From Sperchopsis tessellata (taxonomy: Eukaryota > Arthropoda > Insecta > Coleoptera > Hydrophilidae), in NCBI GenBank assembly GCA_033557685.1, contig JAWQRN010000392.1:1-30303 (forward strand): DNA of 30,303 nucleotides, read 5' to 3'. A program made the position numbers and the translations under genes. Of the stretch, positions 1 through 10,412 are shown in pieces. Under the pieces are notes generated by a model, which saw only the letters and a list, made by a program, of their open reading frames with translations, ran no database searches and had not been told where the DNA came from. How positions within the stretch are numbered: position 1 is the stretch's first letter; each line of letters opens with the position of its first letter.

Positions 1-137
1 GAATAAAGGAATAAACGATTAATTACTTGTTTTGCTAGTACAATCTTCGCCTCGTTCTACTACTATTTTTTTTTTGTTAGTGCCGCATATGCAGTTTAAT
101 TTTTAATTAAATATTTATTGCTTTTAATATATTTTAG
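1..137 (+). other. Dscam1 intron, 3' end before first exon of the window
   Basis: Non-coding AT-rich sequence ending in the acceptor ATTTTAG that precedes the first exon at 138. The array may continue upstream, because the window opens inside the intron and no constitutive exon is seen here. Confidence 0.6.
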
Positions 138-425
138 TTGTTCCACAAATCTTACCATTTGAATTTGGAAAGGAGCCCATAAGTTCTGGAGATCTTTCAT
201 CATTGACTTGTTCAGTAAGTAAAGGAGATCTACCTATAGACATCAAATGGCTACATAACAATAAACCAATACAGCCAGATGACGGTATAACAATTATGCT
301 CATGAATAGAAAAATCAGTACTTTAAGCATCGAATCCGCACATGCTGGGCATGTTGGTGAATACACCTGTGTAGCAAAAAATCCTGCTGGTGTTGCTACA
401 TATTCTACTCGTTTACTTGTGAATG
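138..425 (+). CDS. Dscam1: Dscam1 Ig7 alternative exon, unit 1 (group A)
   Basis: One mutually exclusive exon encoding an Ig7 domain of the neuronal and immune cell-surface receptor Dscam1. It is 288 nt, phase 1-1, between ATTTTAG and AATG|GTACTT. Counting the split first codon as residue 1, it starts VPQILPFEFG (A strand) and has the B-strand Cys at 25 in LTCSVSKGDLP, the core Trp at 38 and the F-strand Cys at 78 in GEYTC. The G strand ends LLVNG. The frame is open throughout. The middle (284-345) is almost identical in DNA to unit 4 at 5358-5419. An ATTCCTA element lies 100 nt downstream (525). The start is set by the splice site, not by a Met. Other Dscam paralogues are possible but do not normally carry such arrays. 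Confidence 0.88.
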
Positions 426-1689
426 GTACTTTTACATTCTCACTTCTATTTTACTACTGCATCTATTTTTACTTTTATTTTCAATAAATGCTTTTTTATT
501 TAAATCAGTACTAATTGCATTAGAATTCCTAATGATAAAATGAATAATTTTAATGCTAAATTCCTGGTGTTGTATTTAAGGCAGTTATTTCCATAATTTT
601 GTAAAGGGTGTGAAATTGAATACTTATAATGGAAGTGTTTTTTATTAGAAACTGAATTGAAACTATGATCTGTTGATTTATTCACTAAAATAAGGGATGT
701 ATTCAAGATGAGCAATGCTACTTAAAAACGAATTGGTTAGTTTAAATACCAGTCTCAATTATGACTTCACAGTATCTTTTGGATGTGGAAGTTTTAAAGA
801 GATGTACTGTGGATTGACTATATTATTAACAGTTTATAGGAGGGCACTCATTTTCAGTAAGAATAAATTTTTGTGATTGGAAATAGAGAATCATTTTTGA
901 TATTAATGTTTTACGGCAATTGATAAAAACATTCATAAAGGTTGGTTGTCTGTTCAAATGGAATCTAATCACCCAACTCCTGATATATTTTCTTTTATGG
1001 TTGATTGTTATTTTTATTCTATTTCAGAATTATCGCAAATCGTCCCTTTCACAAAAAAAATATCGAGTTAAAATCTTTGTACTTGCAGTAAATGCATAAA
1101 ACTTTTGAATGGTTTGGAACTTCTGATTATCTGGAAATTCTCATTCGCCGTTAACAAATATTTTATCGACAGCCTATCACATCAATGGAAATATCCCATA
1201 TAGAGCCAGGGATTGCTTAACTCATCTTAACTACCAGCAGTTGCATTTTCGTTTATGAAATGCTCACTATTAATATATCCCAAGCAATTGTATACTATAA
1301 TGTTGCTATAACTTCATTGCATTGTTTTTGTAGCTAACATTTTTGTTTTACCACTCAACTTTCTTTCTTTAACAATGGTAAATGTGCTATAACTACTGCC
1401 ACATAGTTCTACCACTAACTTATAGTTTTATAAAAGTTTTTCAGTCAGAATTGACTATAAAATGAATTTTTAATGTATTCATAGATTGGTGTTGCCATTG
1501 ACGACATTTACAATCAGGTTTAAAACCTAAAATATTAATACTAGCTAATAAAATTAAAGGAATCCAGTTAGATTTAATAAAGGTGAATTAATGCGAAATG
1601 AAAATTTAAATATTATTATATATTATATCTTATAAACATACTTTTTCTACAAATATTTGCCTTAATGCTTAATGCTTAATTTATTCTCC
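426..1689. other. Long intron, no recognised content
   Basis: AT-rich intron after unit 1. I found no exon relic, no coding-looking frame and no clear repeat. Short open frames here have no family signature. Confidence 0.5.
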
Positions 1690-3480
1690 AATAAAACCTT
1701 TGATTGAGTAGTCTTCCTTTTCGGCGGCGAATATGTCTTGCAATTACATTAAAAGTTCTAGCATTTGTTTTACTTCCGTTGGTGAAAAATGATTTAGGAC
1801 ATCGGCAATATTGCTTTTAATTTCCTTACATAATCTTTTATTCTCATTTATGTGTACTGCATCTTTTTTACATCAGGCAACTGAGACAACTAGTTCTAGT
1901 GATCCCAATATTTTTCCTTTATTACGATTTATAGGAAACTTGAATTACATATTGGCATCCACTAGGGCTCTTCCTACCAGAACTCCCTTTTTGATTGGAT
2001 TTTGTACACATGATTCAGAAAGACCAACCTGCAATCGTCCACTTTATTTTCTTAGCTTGGATTATTTGTTGTCATAGCCGGGATTGTGACATTGTCGGTA
2101 AATAGGAGGCGCACACTGGTTAGTTTAGACCCAGGAAGGCCTAGACGCACTTCTTCATTGCTTATTTTCAGTAGCCTCTCATTCACATCAATAACAGCTC
2201 CATGATAGCTCATAAAATCCAACCCAAGGGTTTCTTCATCTATGTCCGCCACAGTCATCTGATGCAGCATGGAATAGCTTCACTCTTCGATTAACTAAAA
2301 TTTTATTACCACTAGCTGTTCATGAAGGTTTGTAACCTTCTTCAAGTTCACCATATCTGATCTGACTAGTGAAATATTGTTTCCTGTGTCTATCGTGAAC
2401 TGATGCCTCTTATTCCCAATACTACCATTAGTACCGAGACTTTTCACATGATGTTGTATTCTGAATATTCTGGGGCCTTCCTTCTTGCCCACCATCATGT
2501 GTCCCTTAGTGTTGGCAACTTTTAGTTTCCTTGTGCCTGTTATTCACTGGCTTTTCTAGAGGGCTCGACTCTCATTCGACAATTTATACGAAAGTGCGCC
2601 TACTTTCAACACCTGTAGCATTTCATGTTCTCTCACTTTTACAATTCAGCTTCCTGAGCTGGTGAGGTTTTCGTTGTCACTTCTTGTTTGTACTTTCCTC
2701 TACATCGGTTATGTACAGCTTCAAATTTGAAGGCTGTACCTGTAAGCCCTGTAAAGCTTAAGCTTAAAGGTTAGTCACCTTATCCATGTCATGCCAGCCA
2801 TTGTATTTGGCAACCATTTCGAATTTGCTTCTTAAAAAGTGACCATGAAGATGTTCCATCAAATTTGGGCACCTTTATTCTCTGAAGTAGCAAATGGTCC
2901 ACCTCTTCACTTTTATATTCAATCATACTCGAATTTGCCTCTAGTTTACTTTCTAAACATGTACAATTTTCTTCAAGTTTCTGTTCTATTTTTATTTCCG
3001 CCAACCTCTGTTCAGTATTTGTCTCAAATATATAATGTAATTTTCTTGAATCAATCTGGAATTCTCCTCTAGTTTACTTTCTAAACATTCTTCAAGCTTA
3101 TGTTCTATTTTTGTTTCAAATGATCTATAATTCTCCTTAGTTCTTCTGGAATGTTCTTCTAACTTCTATTCTATTTTGTTTTCTGTTTTTCTAGTATTTT
3201 CTTCTAGCTTCTGTTCTATTTTCGTTTCAAAATTTGAGAATTCTCTTCACTTCTTCTGGAATTTTCTTCAAGCTTTTAACCTATTTTGGTTTCAAATGTT
3301 CTAGAATTCTTTTTCTGCAACTTCCTTCCAGTTTTTGTGCTATTTTGTGTTTTCTTTTTCTAGAGTTCTCTTCTAAAATGTTCTTGAACATTAGCAGAAT
3401 TTGGTTCATGTTCATGGGTTCTACGGCTTTCTCTTCTGTATCCGCCATTTTCTTAGTTGACGTAGTTTCCATTTATCACA
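1690..3480 (-). mobile_element. Ty3/gypsy-type LTR retrotransposon remnant (gag, protease, start of pol)
   Basis: Read on the minus strand the region gives a broken but ordered gag-pol. Gag starts at an ATG near 3472, followed by a charged coiled-coil stretch with repeated EQKLEE-like units (about 3290-2920) and a gag core KVPKFDGTSSWSLFKK (about 2890-2840). A zinc knuckle C-X2-C-X4-H-X4-C lies at 2620-2579 and contains stops. An aspartic protease segment follows, with IDTGNNISLVRSD (about 2400-2340) and LGLDFMSYHGAVID (about 2235-2190). A linker with KKGVLVGRALVDAN (about 2000-1950) ends in a pre-RT segment LQDIFA (about 1740). Reverse transcriptase, RNase H and integrase are absent, so the copy is truncated at the 1690 side. 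Many stops and frameshifts show it is dead. It lies antisense to Dscam1 in the intron between units 1 and 3. Confidence 0.75.
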
Positions 3481-3840
3481 CACTTTTTCTTTAACTGTTT
3501 AATGTAGTCTGTTAACAACACTTTATTTATTTATTTATCTAGTAAATATTTGTTAAAACCATACCACTGTAATATATTTATGGCTTCACAAATAACAGTT
3601 CAACAAGTTTAAAATGTATTTATTTTTTTTAAAAGTGTTTACATAGACACAATAATGCAACTCTATTATAATGGTTATATATAAAGGCTTACTTTGACTG
3701 ACCCAGATTGCGCCTGAACTGTTAATATAACCGGCCTGTATTCATTCTACCTTGGTCTGGAAGGCTCCAGACTACTTTGAGAATGTCCAGTCCCTTTGTG
3801 TAGCATCTAGAAGAAACTGGAGCCGACTGGTGATGTTCAG
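3481..3840 (-). repeat. Possible degenerate 5' LTR and leader of the gypsy remnant
   Basis: This stretch lies immediately upstream of gag on the minus strand, where a 5' LTR belongs. It is less AT-rich around 3690-3840 and has a TATA-like tract on the minus strand near 3672-3685. No second LTR copy is visible at the other end of the remnant, so the boundary is a guess. Confidence 0.25.
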
Positions 3841-4530
3841 TGGTATGGCACTGTAGTAATTTCGTAACAATACGTTATATCATAGCTTACCATCTGTCCA
3901 TATAAAGAAAAGAAACATTTGCTATAAGTTATACTAAAAGAAAACACATTTATATTATTGTATTTATGATAGGTAGGTGCAACGTAATTAAATTTTATAG
4001 TATATCCAATGTAATGCTCCATTATCAGCAGGTAATATACCTTTTATTTTAGGACATAGGAAACACTTTTTATTTATGTTCCGAACGGAATTTGAAAGGA
4101 GATTTAAATTTATTATATCTTTTGTTCAAGTAGAAATGACAATGATAAAACACTTTCTCTGCACAATGCACAAATGAGGAGTAATTGGTACGAATCTCGG
4201 AAGAAATTTATTTTTTTTATTTTCAGTGATTGCATTTAAATAGCCAATGTGCATTTTATCTAAATTTCTCATTCTAAATAAACTTTTTCAGTCAATAAAT
4301 CAAGCAATGCAATAAATAAAAAATAACACTACAAATAAATTACAAGTATTGAGAACAAAAATATCACAATGTTGATGAAGTTTGAATCATATTCATAAAA
4401 ATAATTATTTATTGGCATATACATTTAATTTAAAGTAATAAACTTTCAGATAAAATACACATTGGCTATGTAAATTTTGTCACCTCAATTATGAATCGGT
4501 ATTGGTATACATATTTAAAAAATACCTTCC
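3841..4530. other. Intron, no recognised content
   Basis: AT-rich sequence between the retrotransposon remnant and the exon relic at 4531. I see no coding frame with family features and no strong repeat. Confidence 0.4.
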
Positions 4531-4637
4531 TCAATTTATGAATATAATTCTATCATTGTCATACGACGGTTAAAGTATACACCTGTACTGCTCGAAATAA
4601 TGTAGGAAATAAAAATTCATACATTTAAATATTAATG
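4531..4637 (+). pseudogene. Dscam1: Relic of a Dscam1 Ig7 exon (3' part only), unit 2
   Basis: About 107 nt just upstream of unit 3 keep the end of an Ig7 exon. A frame reads KVYTCTARNNVGN, matching the F-strand YTC motif and the turn after it in the intact exons. It ends in ATTAATG, but the donor GT is TT. The 5' two thirds (A-C strands) are gone or unrecognisable and the frame stops shortly after. Only 21 nt separate it from the next exon, so it is a decayed tandem copy that cannot be spliced normally. Confidence 0.55.
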
Positions 4638-4658
4638 TTACTCATTTAAAATTTTCAG

Positions 4659-4946
4659 TTGCTCCTCAAATACTTCCTTTTGAATTCGGTGATGATGAAA
4701 TGAATTCTGGAGAAGCAGTTTCAGTTGCTTGCTCTATAAATAAAGGCGATCTTCCACTTAATATTTCTTGGCTTCTAAATGGTAAAAACATAATCTTCAT
4801 CAATGGAATTGTAATAAATCGAGTGAATAAAAGACTGAGTACTTTAAGTATCGATAATATAGATGCTACCCATGCTGGAAAATATATATGTCTAGCCGAA
4901 AATATAGCTGGAAATTCTAGCTTTTCTTCACTATTGCAAGTTAATG
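4659..4946 (+). CDS. Dscam1: Dscam1 Ig7 alternative exon, unit 3
   Basis: Full 288-nt phase 1-1 exon between TTTTCAG and AATG|GTACTT. It encodes VAPQILPFEFGDDEMNSGE, with Cys 25, Trp 38 and Cys 78 (GKYIC) in place and no stops. It sits among group A exons but differs from them: it has LNISW and LNG in the C strand, RVNKRLSTLSID in the D-E region and AENIAGN after the F strand. These resemble group C, so it may be an older member or a displaced copy. NIS and NSS sequons are present. GTTCCTA lies 64 nt downstream (5010) and CTTACCC at 5024. Confidence 0.87.
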
Positions 4947-5211
4947 GTACTTTTGTATTATACATTTTTTTCAATTTGAATGTTAATACAGTGATTTCAT
5001 ATCATCTATGTTCCTAACCATTACTTACCCAATACTTAATTATGTATTCTAAACCTTTAGGTCAGCCTAATGACAATTTGTCTGCTTTACATTTTCATGT
5101 ACTTATTGAATTTTGTACTCAAGACTTAGACTAAACTGTCTAGAAACAAATATGTTGAGATTTTTAATAGTTGTTGTGCATTAATGTTTAAATCTTGTTT
5201 AATTTTTTTAG
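4947..5211 (+). other. Short intron between units 3 and 4
   Basis: A 265-nt intron holding the candidate element GTTCCTAACC at 5010-5019 and CTTACCC at 5024-5030, and ending in a T-rich tract and TTTTTTTAG. Confidence 0.5.
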
Positions 5212-5499
5212 TTATTCCCCAAATCTTACCATTTGATTTTGGTGAACAGCCAATAAATTCTGGAGATCTTACATCATTAATGTGTTCCGTTAGTAGAGGA
5301 GATCTACCAATAGAAATCACATGGCTTCACAATAATATGCCCATACAACCAAATGATGGTATAACAGTTATGCTCATGAATAGAAAAATCAGTACTTTAA
5401 GCATCGAGTCCGCACATGCAAGCCATGTGGGTGAATATAATTGTGTAGCTAAAAATCCTGTCGGAACTGCTACATATTCAGCTTATTTACACGTTAACG
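5212..5499 (+). CDS. Dscam1: Dscam1 Ig7 alternative exon, unit 4 (group A)
   Basis: Full 288-nt phase 1-1 exon between TTTTTAG and AACG|GTATTT. The domain reads VIPQILPFDFGEQPINSGD, then LMCSVSRGDLP with Cys 25, Trp 38 in ITWLHNN, and Cys 78 in GEYNC. It is the closest relative of unit 1: both have MLMNRKISTLSIESAHA and a Pro after AKN, although unit 3 lies between them. The open frame could be extended upstream into the intron, but the acceptor and phase fix the start. An ATTCCTT element lies 65 nt downstream at 5564, and TTACCCTATC at 5531. Confidence 0.88.
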
Positions 5500-6013
5500 G
5501 TATTTTATAAGTATATACTTTATTAAGTTTTTACCCTATCAATCTAACAATTCTATAAACCTTATTCCTTGTATAACAAATTATATTTCAATTCATTGAT
5601 TCATATCCGTCAAAAATCAACTTTAAGATATAATATGGACATCCTCTTGGAAAACTTTTGTAACAGTAATGGGAATGAGTAGATTTTCAAAACTGAGCAA
5701 GTGAATATACACTGTATAAATTAGCAAGAACAAACATTCTGCACCTCACCGTGGTATAAGAATTAAAAGTACATAATAAGGGCCTATTGCGTTACATTCG
5801 TGATTAGGTAAAGCATAACTAAACTAAAAATGCCACAGCAATGGGATTGGTACCATCTGAAAGATAAAGATGCAGGGTATCAAATGACATGTTTTGAATA
5901 AAAAATATCAATTAGTAGGTTTAAAAAATGTTCAATAACTCATTAACTTTTAAATTCAAAGTCACCAAAACTTTTAAAATAAAAGTAGTAAATGTAATAA
6001 ACAGAATTATATC
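5500..6013. other. Intron, no exon content
   Basis: AT-rich sequence after unit 4. Besides the pyrimidine motifs at 5531 and 5564 I recognise nothing. The dispersed repeat region begins at 6014. Confidence 0.45.
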
Positions 6014-6508
6014 TGTGTTATTTTAATATTCGATAAATTAAATATCGAGCAAACCGGCCAAGTCAATATATTAAGTGCAGAAATCAATTATGCGTCGAAA
6101 AATTTTAGGATCAATCCGAAATTGCAGTGAACACCGTGTTTCTGTCATTAAGACGTCATCAGCATTGCTCTTGTTAGTAATTAGCTGTATCCCACATACG
6201 AACACATATTTTATTCCTTGTATATATGCTTTAAGATCGTGAGTAAGCATATTATGAGAGGTATCGCAATGTTTTAATGTTGCAATTGAATAATCATTAC
6301 GCTAATTAGATATTAATCTACACGAAATTGCCATTTTCGTAATAGAATAAGAATTTGTAGCTTCCTTGGCCGTATGTAAATGTGTTATTTTAATATTTGA
6401 TAAATCAAATATCGAGCACACCGGTCAAGTCAATATTGATTTTTTATTTGATCTATCAAATATTAAAATAACACATTCATGTACAGCCAAGGAAGCTACA
6501 AATTCTTA
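6014..6508. repeat. Dispersed repeat with a direct copy and an inverted pair
   Basis: A unit at 6014-6070 recurs in the same orientation at 6381-6437 (shared TGTGTTATTTTAATATT, ATCGAGC and CAAGTCAATAT). The second copy is part of a hairpin: 6348-6410 is the near-perfect reverse complement of 6446-6508, with a loop of about 35 nt. This fits a compound or foldback element of unknown class. No transposase is visible. Confidence 0.7.
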
Positions 6509-7079
6509 GAATTATACCTAATAAATTCGCGAGTTCAGTCTATTTTTGTATGTCCTACCTAACCGAAATATAATTTTGCGCCGGTCATATATCCACAACT
6601 ATATTTCAATTTGATGAAGAAGTGCACTTATTTTATATATGCCAATATATTTATAAGCTGTAAATAGATTTCCACAGCCACCAGGTTTTCTGGAAGATAA
6701 CCTTGTGTTGGCTTTTCTTTTTGCCGATGTTTCGTCCACCATTGCAGGGGACATTGTCAAGATATGTAGCTCTAAAAACTGCTAATTATAGATTACCTAG
6801 CAGCTCTGAAAAGTGCTAGATGCAGTTACTGACCAGCTCTAAAAAGTGCTAAGTATAAACAGACATGTAGCTCTCAGAACTGCTATTTAATATTATTATC
6901 TCAATCATAAAATTTAATTTGTAATGCAATACAACCTCAAAAATTATGTGTAATAAATATTATCCAAGATCACAGTTCATATACATCTAGCAACTTAATA
7001 TCTTGGATAACAACAAAAAAAAAATCATGTCAATTTTGTGCATTTGTTTAAGAAATATCCTATTATACTATCTTATAAT
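6509..7079. other. Intron with unclassified repeat-like sequence
   Basis: Around 6665-6770 is a GC-richer stretch containing GATGTTTCGTCCACCATTGC, which looks like part of a dispersed insect element. It is followed by short repeats of AGCTCTNNAAAGTGCTA / AGCTCTCAGAACTGCTA between 6765 and 6880. I cannot assign a family. Confidence 0.35.
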
Positions 7080-8650
7080 TTAACCCTTTAGCCCGCATAT
7101 ATATATATTTTTTTATTTTAGGAAAGTTCGTACACATTAATAAACATATGTTTATGTTTTTGGCCAATTTTGAATTTTTTTTTTATTTTGAAATGGTGGG
7201 ACTGTGAGTCCCATCAGAAATTAACTGGTCAAAATGTTAAAAATGAGGTATTTTATAAATAAAAAGACATTTTGAGCACTTTGATTGAGGTCTCTACTCG
7301 ATAGACGGTAAACTTCATAATTCACATATTCCTTTGGAAGATATAAATATTGGACAATGTTTACCAAGTTTTACCAAGCTTACATCCTCAGGAACACCGT
7401 AGTTCATTCTAACATTTTGGTTTAGTGCGTTTAGAAACATGCTTCATGATTTGGGTAAGGAGTCCCATCATAACCGCTTTACAAAATTCAAACACTTTAA
7501 TTTTATCATGAAGTTGATTATAATTATGTATTAGTTTACAAAGATATAATTTAGCATTCCCCAAGCGTAACTAATCAACTCTATCAATTCCACCCATATC
7601 TTCTGGAACAGGAGGGCAGGATATGTTCATAGTGCTTTCACTCCTAAGTTTTCTACGAAACTCTTTCCCATGAAAATTAGTAGCAAAATTAACAGCTATT
7701 GGAATATCTGTAATCAAAATCTCCGTGTTTTAGTTTTATTCTTTCTTATCGATCCTCAAGCTAAATAGTTTTCTAATTTTCGTTTTAGACTGGTGAATAA
7801 ATTATCAAAATAGATTATACATTGTTGATTCCCGTATAGTTTGGTTATAGATAAAACTACAGGTATATTAAAATACAACCATTTTGGTCACCTATATCCT
7901 CTTATTATAGGTTTTTAAGATTGTACTGCTTCAAGGTGCTAGGCCCCTTGAAAATAATCAGTGACTTATCAATGCTCATCTTTGTTGTACCTCTACTGCA
8001 AACGCTAAACTGACGGTTCAACAAATCAGTCATTGGTCTGACTTTATAAACTTTCATTCAAATGTAAATAGTGTAATATGGCCTCAAAACAGTTTCGAGG
8101 CATAACTGTAAAATCAACTGGAATAAATAATTCTTTCTCTGTACCCCAATACATTTTCCAACTTGGCAGTTAGTTGATAATAGCCCATAAAAAATTAAGG
8201 CTAATGAAAGATAATAGTTCTCTTTCCTTCGTACTCAATATTTTTTTGTGTTTTTGAGTTGCAAACAAATTACTTTGAAATCTTATATTTTCTACATTAC
8301 CACCCAACACATTAACATAAACATCGAACAGGCTCAAAATTGTTCTTTTACTGCTCTGTCTTCATACCAATAATCACTTATATCGTCTAAATGTTTTCTC
8401 CTCCATTTTCTGTCCAGCGGTTGTTCAATTAATACTGTATCAACCTCCGAAGCCCCTTTGTCAACTTCCTCTATGTCTCCTTCGAAGGGATCCTCCGCTA
8501 TATTTTCTTCTTTGATAACCCCTGTTTCCTCTTCTTGAGTAAAGTTTCTGTAGTGGAAAAAATTAAAACTGGCCTCCATTGTTTCATCCTCTGACTTACT
8601 ATCAGAATCGTCAAGTTCACTATCTCTACTATCCGAAATATATTTACTTC
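7080..8650 (-). mobile_element. piggyBac-type transposase remnant with one terminus
   Basis: On the minus strand the reading begins with an acidic, Ser-rich N-terminus (about 8640-8580), typical of piggyBac transposases, and an open segment at 8579-8334. Further 3' come frame-shifted pieces: SRNCFEAILHYLHLNES (about 8110-8050), then VRPMTDLLNRQFSV and SIDKSLIIFKGPSTLKQYN (about 8045-7920). These match the DDE region where piggyBac proteins have a Phe-Lys-Gly and Lys-Gln-Tyr signature. A late segment ends PEDMGGIDR (about 7600-7575). At 7080-7083 a TTAA is followed by CCCTTTAGCCCGC, which fits the TTAA target and CCC terminus of this superfamily. I see no matching terminus on the 8650-8800 side. 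Stops and gaps make it inactive. It lies antisense between units 4 and 5. Confidence 0.75.
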
Positions 8651-8981
8651 TATATCGTCTAATTTTTTTTGTGTCAAAGATTCATATCATCTTTTAAAAT
8701 ATTTCATAATTGGCTTGGCATGTCTGCAAGTTCAAAAATAAGACCTAATTAGTGCATACAAAAACGCACAATAAGAGTTTTAGGTTATAGTAAATTAAAA
8801 ACTAAATTAAAATGTACGTTTAAAATATAAACAGCGATCAGTTTCTTTTCAAATAGAAAAATAAAAATTGCACGTCCAAAATTATATTGTACTTAGTGTA
8901 GTTTAAGAATTAGATGTAAATGCTTTCATTAATATGCTCTATTAAATAATTTGGAAGGCTTCTTTTTGAGGTTTTTTTTAG
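8651..8981. other. Intron upstream of unit 5
   Basis: AT-rich, no recognised feature. It ends in a run of T and TTTTTTTAG, the acceptor of unit 5. Confidence 0.45.
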
Positions 8982-9269
8982 TTCTCCCACAAATTTTGCC
9001 ATTTGATTTTGGTGACGAGCCCATAAATTCAGGTGATTCGACATCGTTTACGTGTTCTGTCAGCAAGGGTGATTTACCCATAGATATAACATGGCTTCAC
9101 AACAATAAAAAAGTTGAAACAAGCGATGGCATTACGGTGATGCAAATGAATAAGAAGATTAACACCTTAAGTATAGATTCTGCAGATGCAAGTCACGTAG
9201 GGGACTACAGTTGTATAGCAAAGAATTCAGCTGGGTCATCCAGTTCTTCGACATATTTAAATCTTAACG
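8982..9269 (+). CDS. Dscam1: Dscam1 Ig7 alternative exon, unit 5 (group A)
   Basis: Full 288-nt phase 1-1 exon between TTTTTAG and AACG|GTATGA. It is the only intact unit whose donor has G at +5. It reads VLPQILPFDFGDEPINSGD, FTCSVSKGDLP (Cys 25), ITWLHNNKK (Trp 38), QMNKKINTLSIDSADASHVG and DYSC (Cys 78), ending SSSSTYLNLNG. A Ser-rich FG/G region is peculiar to this copy. A palindromic element begins only 36 nt after the donor (9305), and no ATTCCY motif is found in the usual place. Confidence 0.88.
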
Positions 9270-9304
9270 GTATGATTTTGTGATGATAATTGATTTTTAA
9301 GTTA

Positions 9305-9544
9305 TATGAATGTTGTTTCTAGGTGGAAACCGTGTAGAAGTTCAAATAAGTGCCCATGTTTAGTCCACTGTTGCAAGGGATATTTTCAAAGCGAATGATG
9401 TTACTTCGACGAATGAAGTGCATTGACTTTATTCGTTAAAAAGTAACATCATTCACCTTGAAAATGTCCGTTGCAATAGTGGGTGAAACGTTGGCACTTA
9501 TTAGAACCTCTACAGGCTTTCCACCCGGAAACAACATTCACATA
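9305..9544. repeat. Palindromic (foldback/MITE-like) element
   Basis: The left arm, about 9305-9418, is the imperfect reverse complement of the right arm, about 9430-9544. The ends are TATGAATGTTGTTTC and its complement GAAACAACATTCACATA, and the arms share GATGTTACTT in the centre and AATAAGTGCC further out. No coding capacity is present. A fragment of the same terminus (AATGTTGTTTCCGGGTGGAA) recurs at 12836 just upstream of unit 7. Confidence 0.8.
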
Positions 9545-9649
9545 GATAATTACAGTGGAAGTCTATTACATTTGATTATTAAATTTGTTTAATTTTGAAT
9601 AGTTTCCTTATGCATGAGAATTTATTTTGATCCTAGTTTGTTTTACCAG

Positions 9650-9937
9650 TTCTTCCGCAGATTTTACCATTCGATTTTGGTGATGAAGCTATTAATTCTG
9701 GTGATTTAACTTCACTAACTTGTTCTGTAAGTAAAGGAGATTTACCCATGGCTATCATATGGCTTCATAATAATAAACCAATTGAAAATGATGATGGAGT
9801 CAGCACAGTGCAAGTTAACAAGAAAGTTAGCACTCTAACTATAGATTCCGCTAGTGCTGAGAATATTGGGGAGTATACTTGTGTTGTGAAGAATTCTGCT
9901 GGAAGTGCTAGTTATTCAGCACAATTAAATGTTAATG
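9650..9937 (+). CDS. Dscam1: Dscam1 Ig7 alternative exon, unit 6 (group A)
   Basis: Full 288-nt phase 1-1 exon between TTACCAG and AATG|GTACCT. The frame is open across VLPQILPFDFGDEAINSGD, LTCSVSKGDLP (Cys 25), AIIWLHNNKP (Trp 38), QVNKKVSTLTIDSASAENIG and EYTCVVKNSAG (Cys 78). It lacks an N-glycosylation sequon in the C strand (AIIW instead of NITW). It is close to units 5 and 7. ATTCCTA lies 69 nt downstream (10006) and TTACCCTAAC at 10044. Confidence 0.88.
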
Positions 9938-10412
9938 GTACCTATATATCAAAGAATGTGTGCCTTCCAAAAAAAATAATTATCATGTTTATGTTTTGTC
10001 CATCCATTCCTATTTTAAGAAATTAAAGTTACCTCTAAAATAGTTACCCTAACTTTTCATAATTTCTACCATGGTATTGAAAGATCATAATTTCACCTAC
10101 AGAAAACACTACTAAGGGTGATAAAACATATGTAATTTTTTTTTATGTACAAATATAAATCTTATGGTATTTGGAATTACAGCCTTAGTTGGACGGTAAA
10201 TGGTTAAGAAAAACTACTACAAATTATTATGGAACAAACTGTTTTATTGCTTTTCATAATATTCGCACTGTAATATGCACTGACCATTCTATTACAAATT
10301 CTCAAATCCATCATATATCTCTCAATACTGTGTTGATTTGTGCTTCTGAATGTATGTGGCCTTTAAAGTCCAGGTGTCACTAGCATATTTCATCACAAAT
10401 AAAACTCACTGA
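9938..10412. other. Intron after unit 6
   Basis: Holds the two pyrimidine motifs at 10006 and 10044. A short open frame on the + strand (10189-10383) has no recognisable similarity and is probably chance. Confidence 0.45.

Noticed and set aside
3234..3494. Plus-strand open frame across the gag region
   Set aside because: Hydrophobic Phe/Leu-rich shadow of the gag coiled coil on the other strand.
10189..10383. 64-codon + strand frame
   Set aside because: No similarity, and low information in AT-rich intron sequence.
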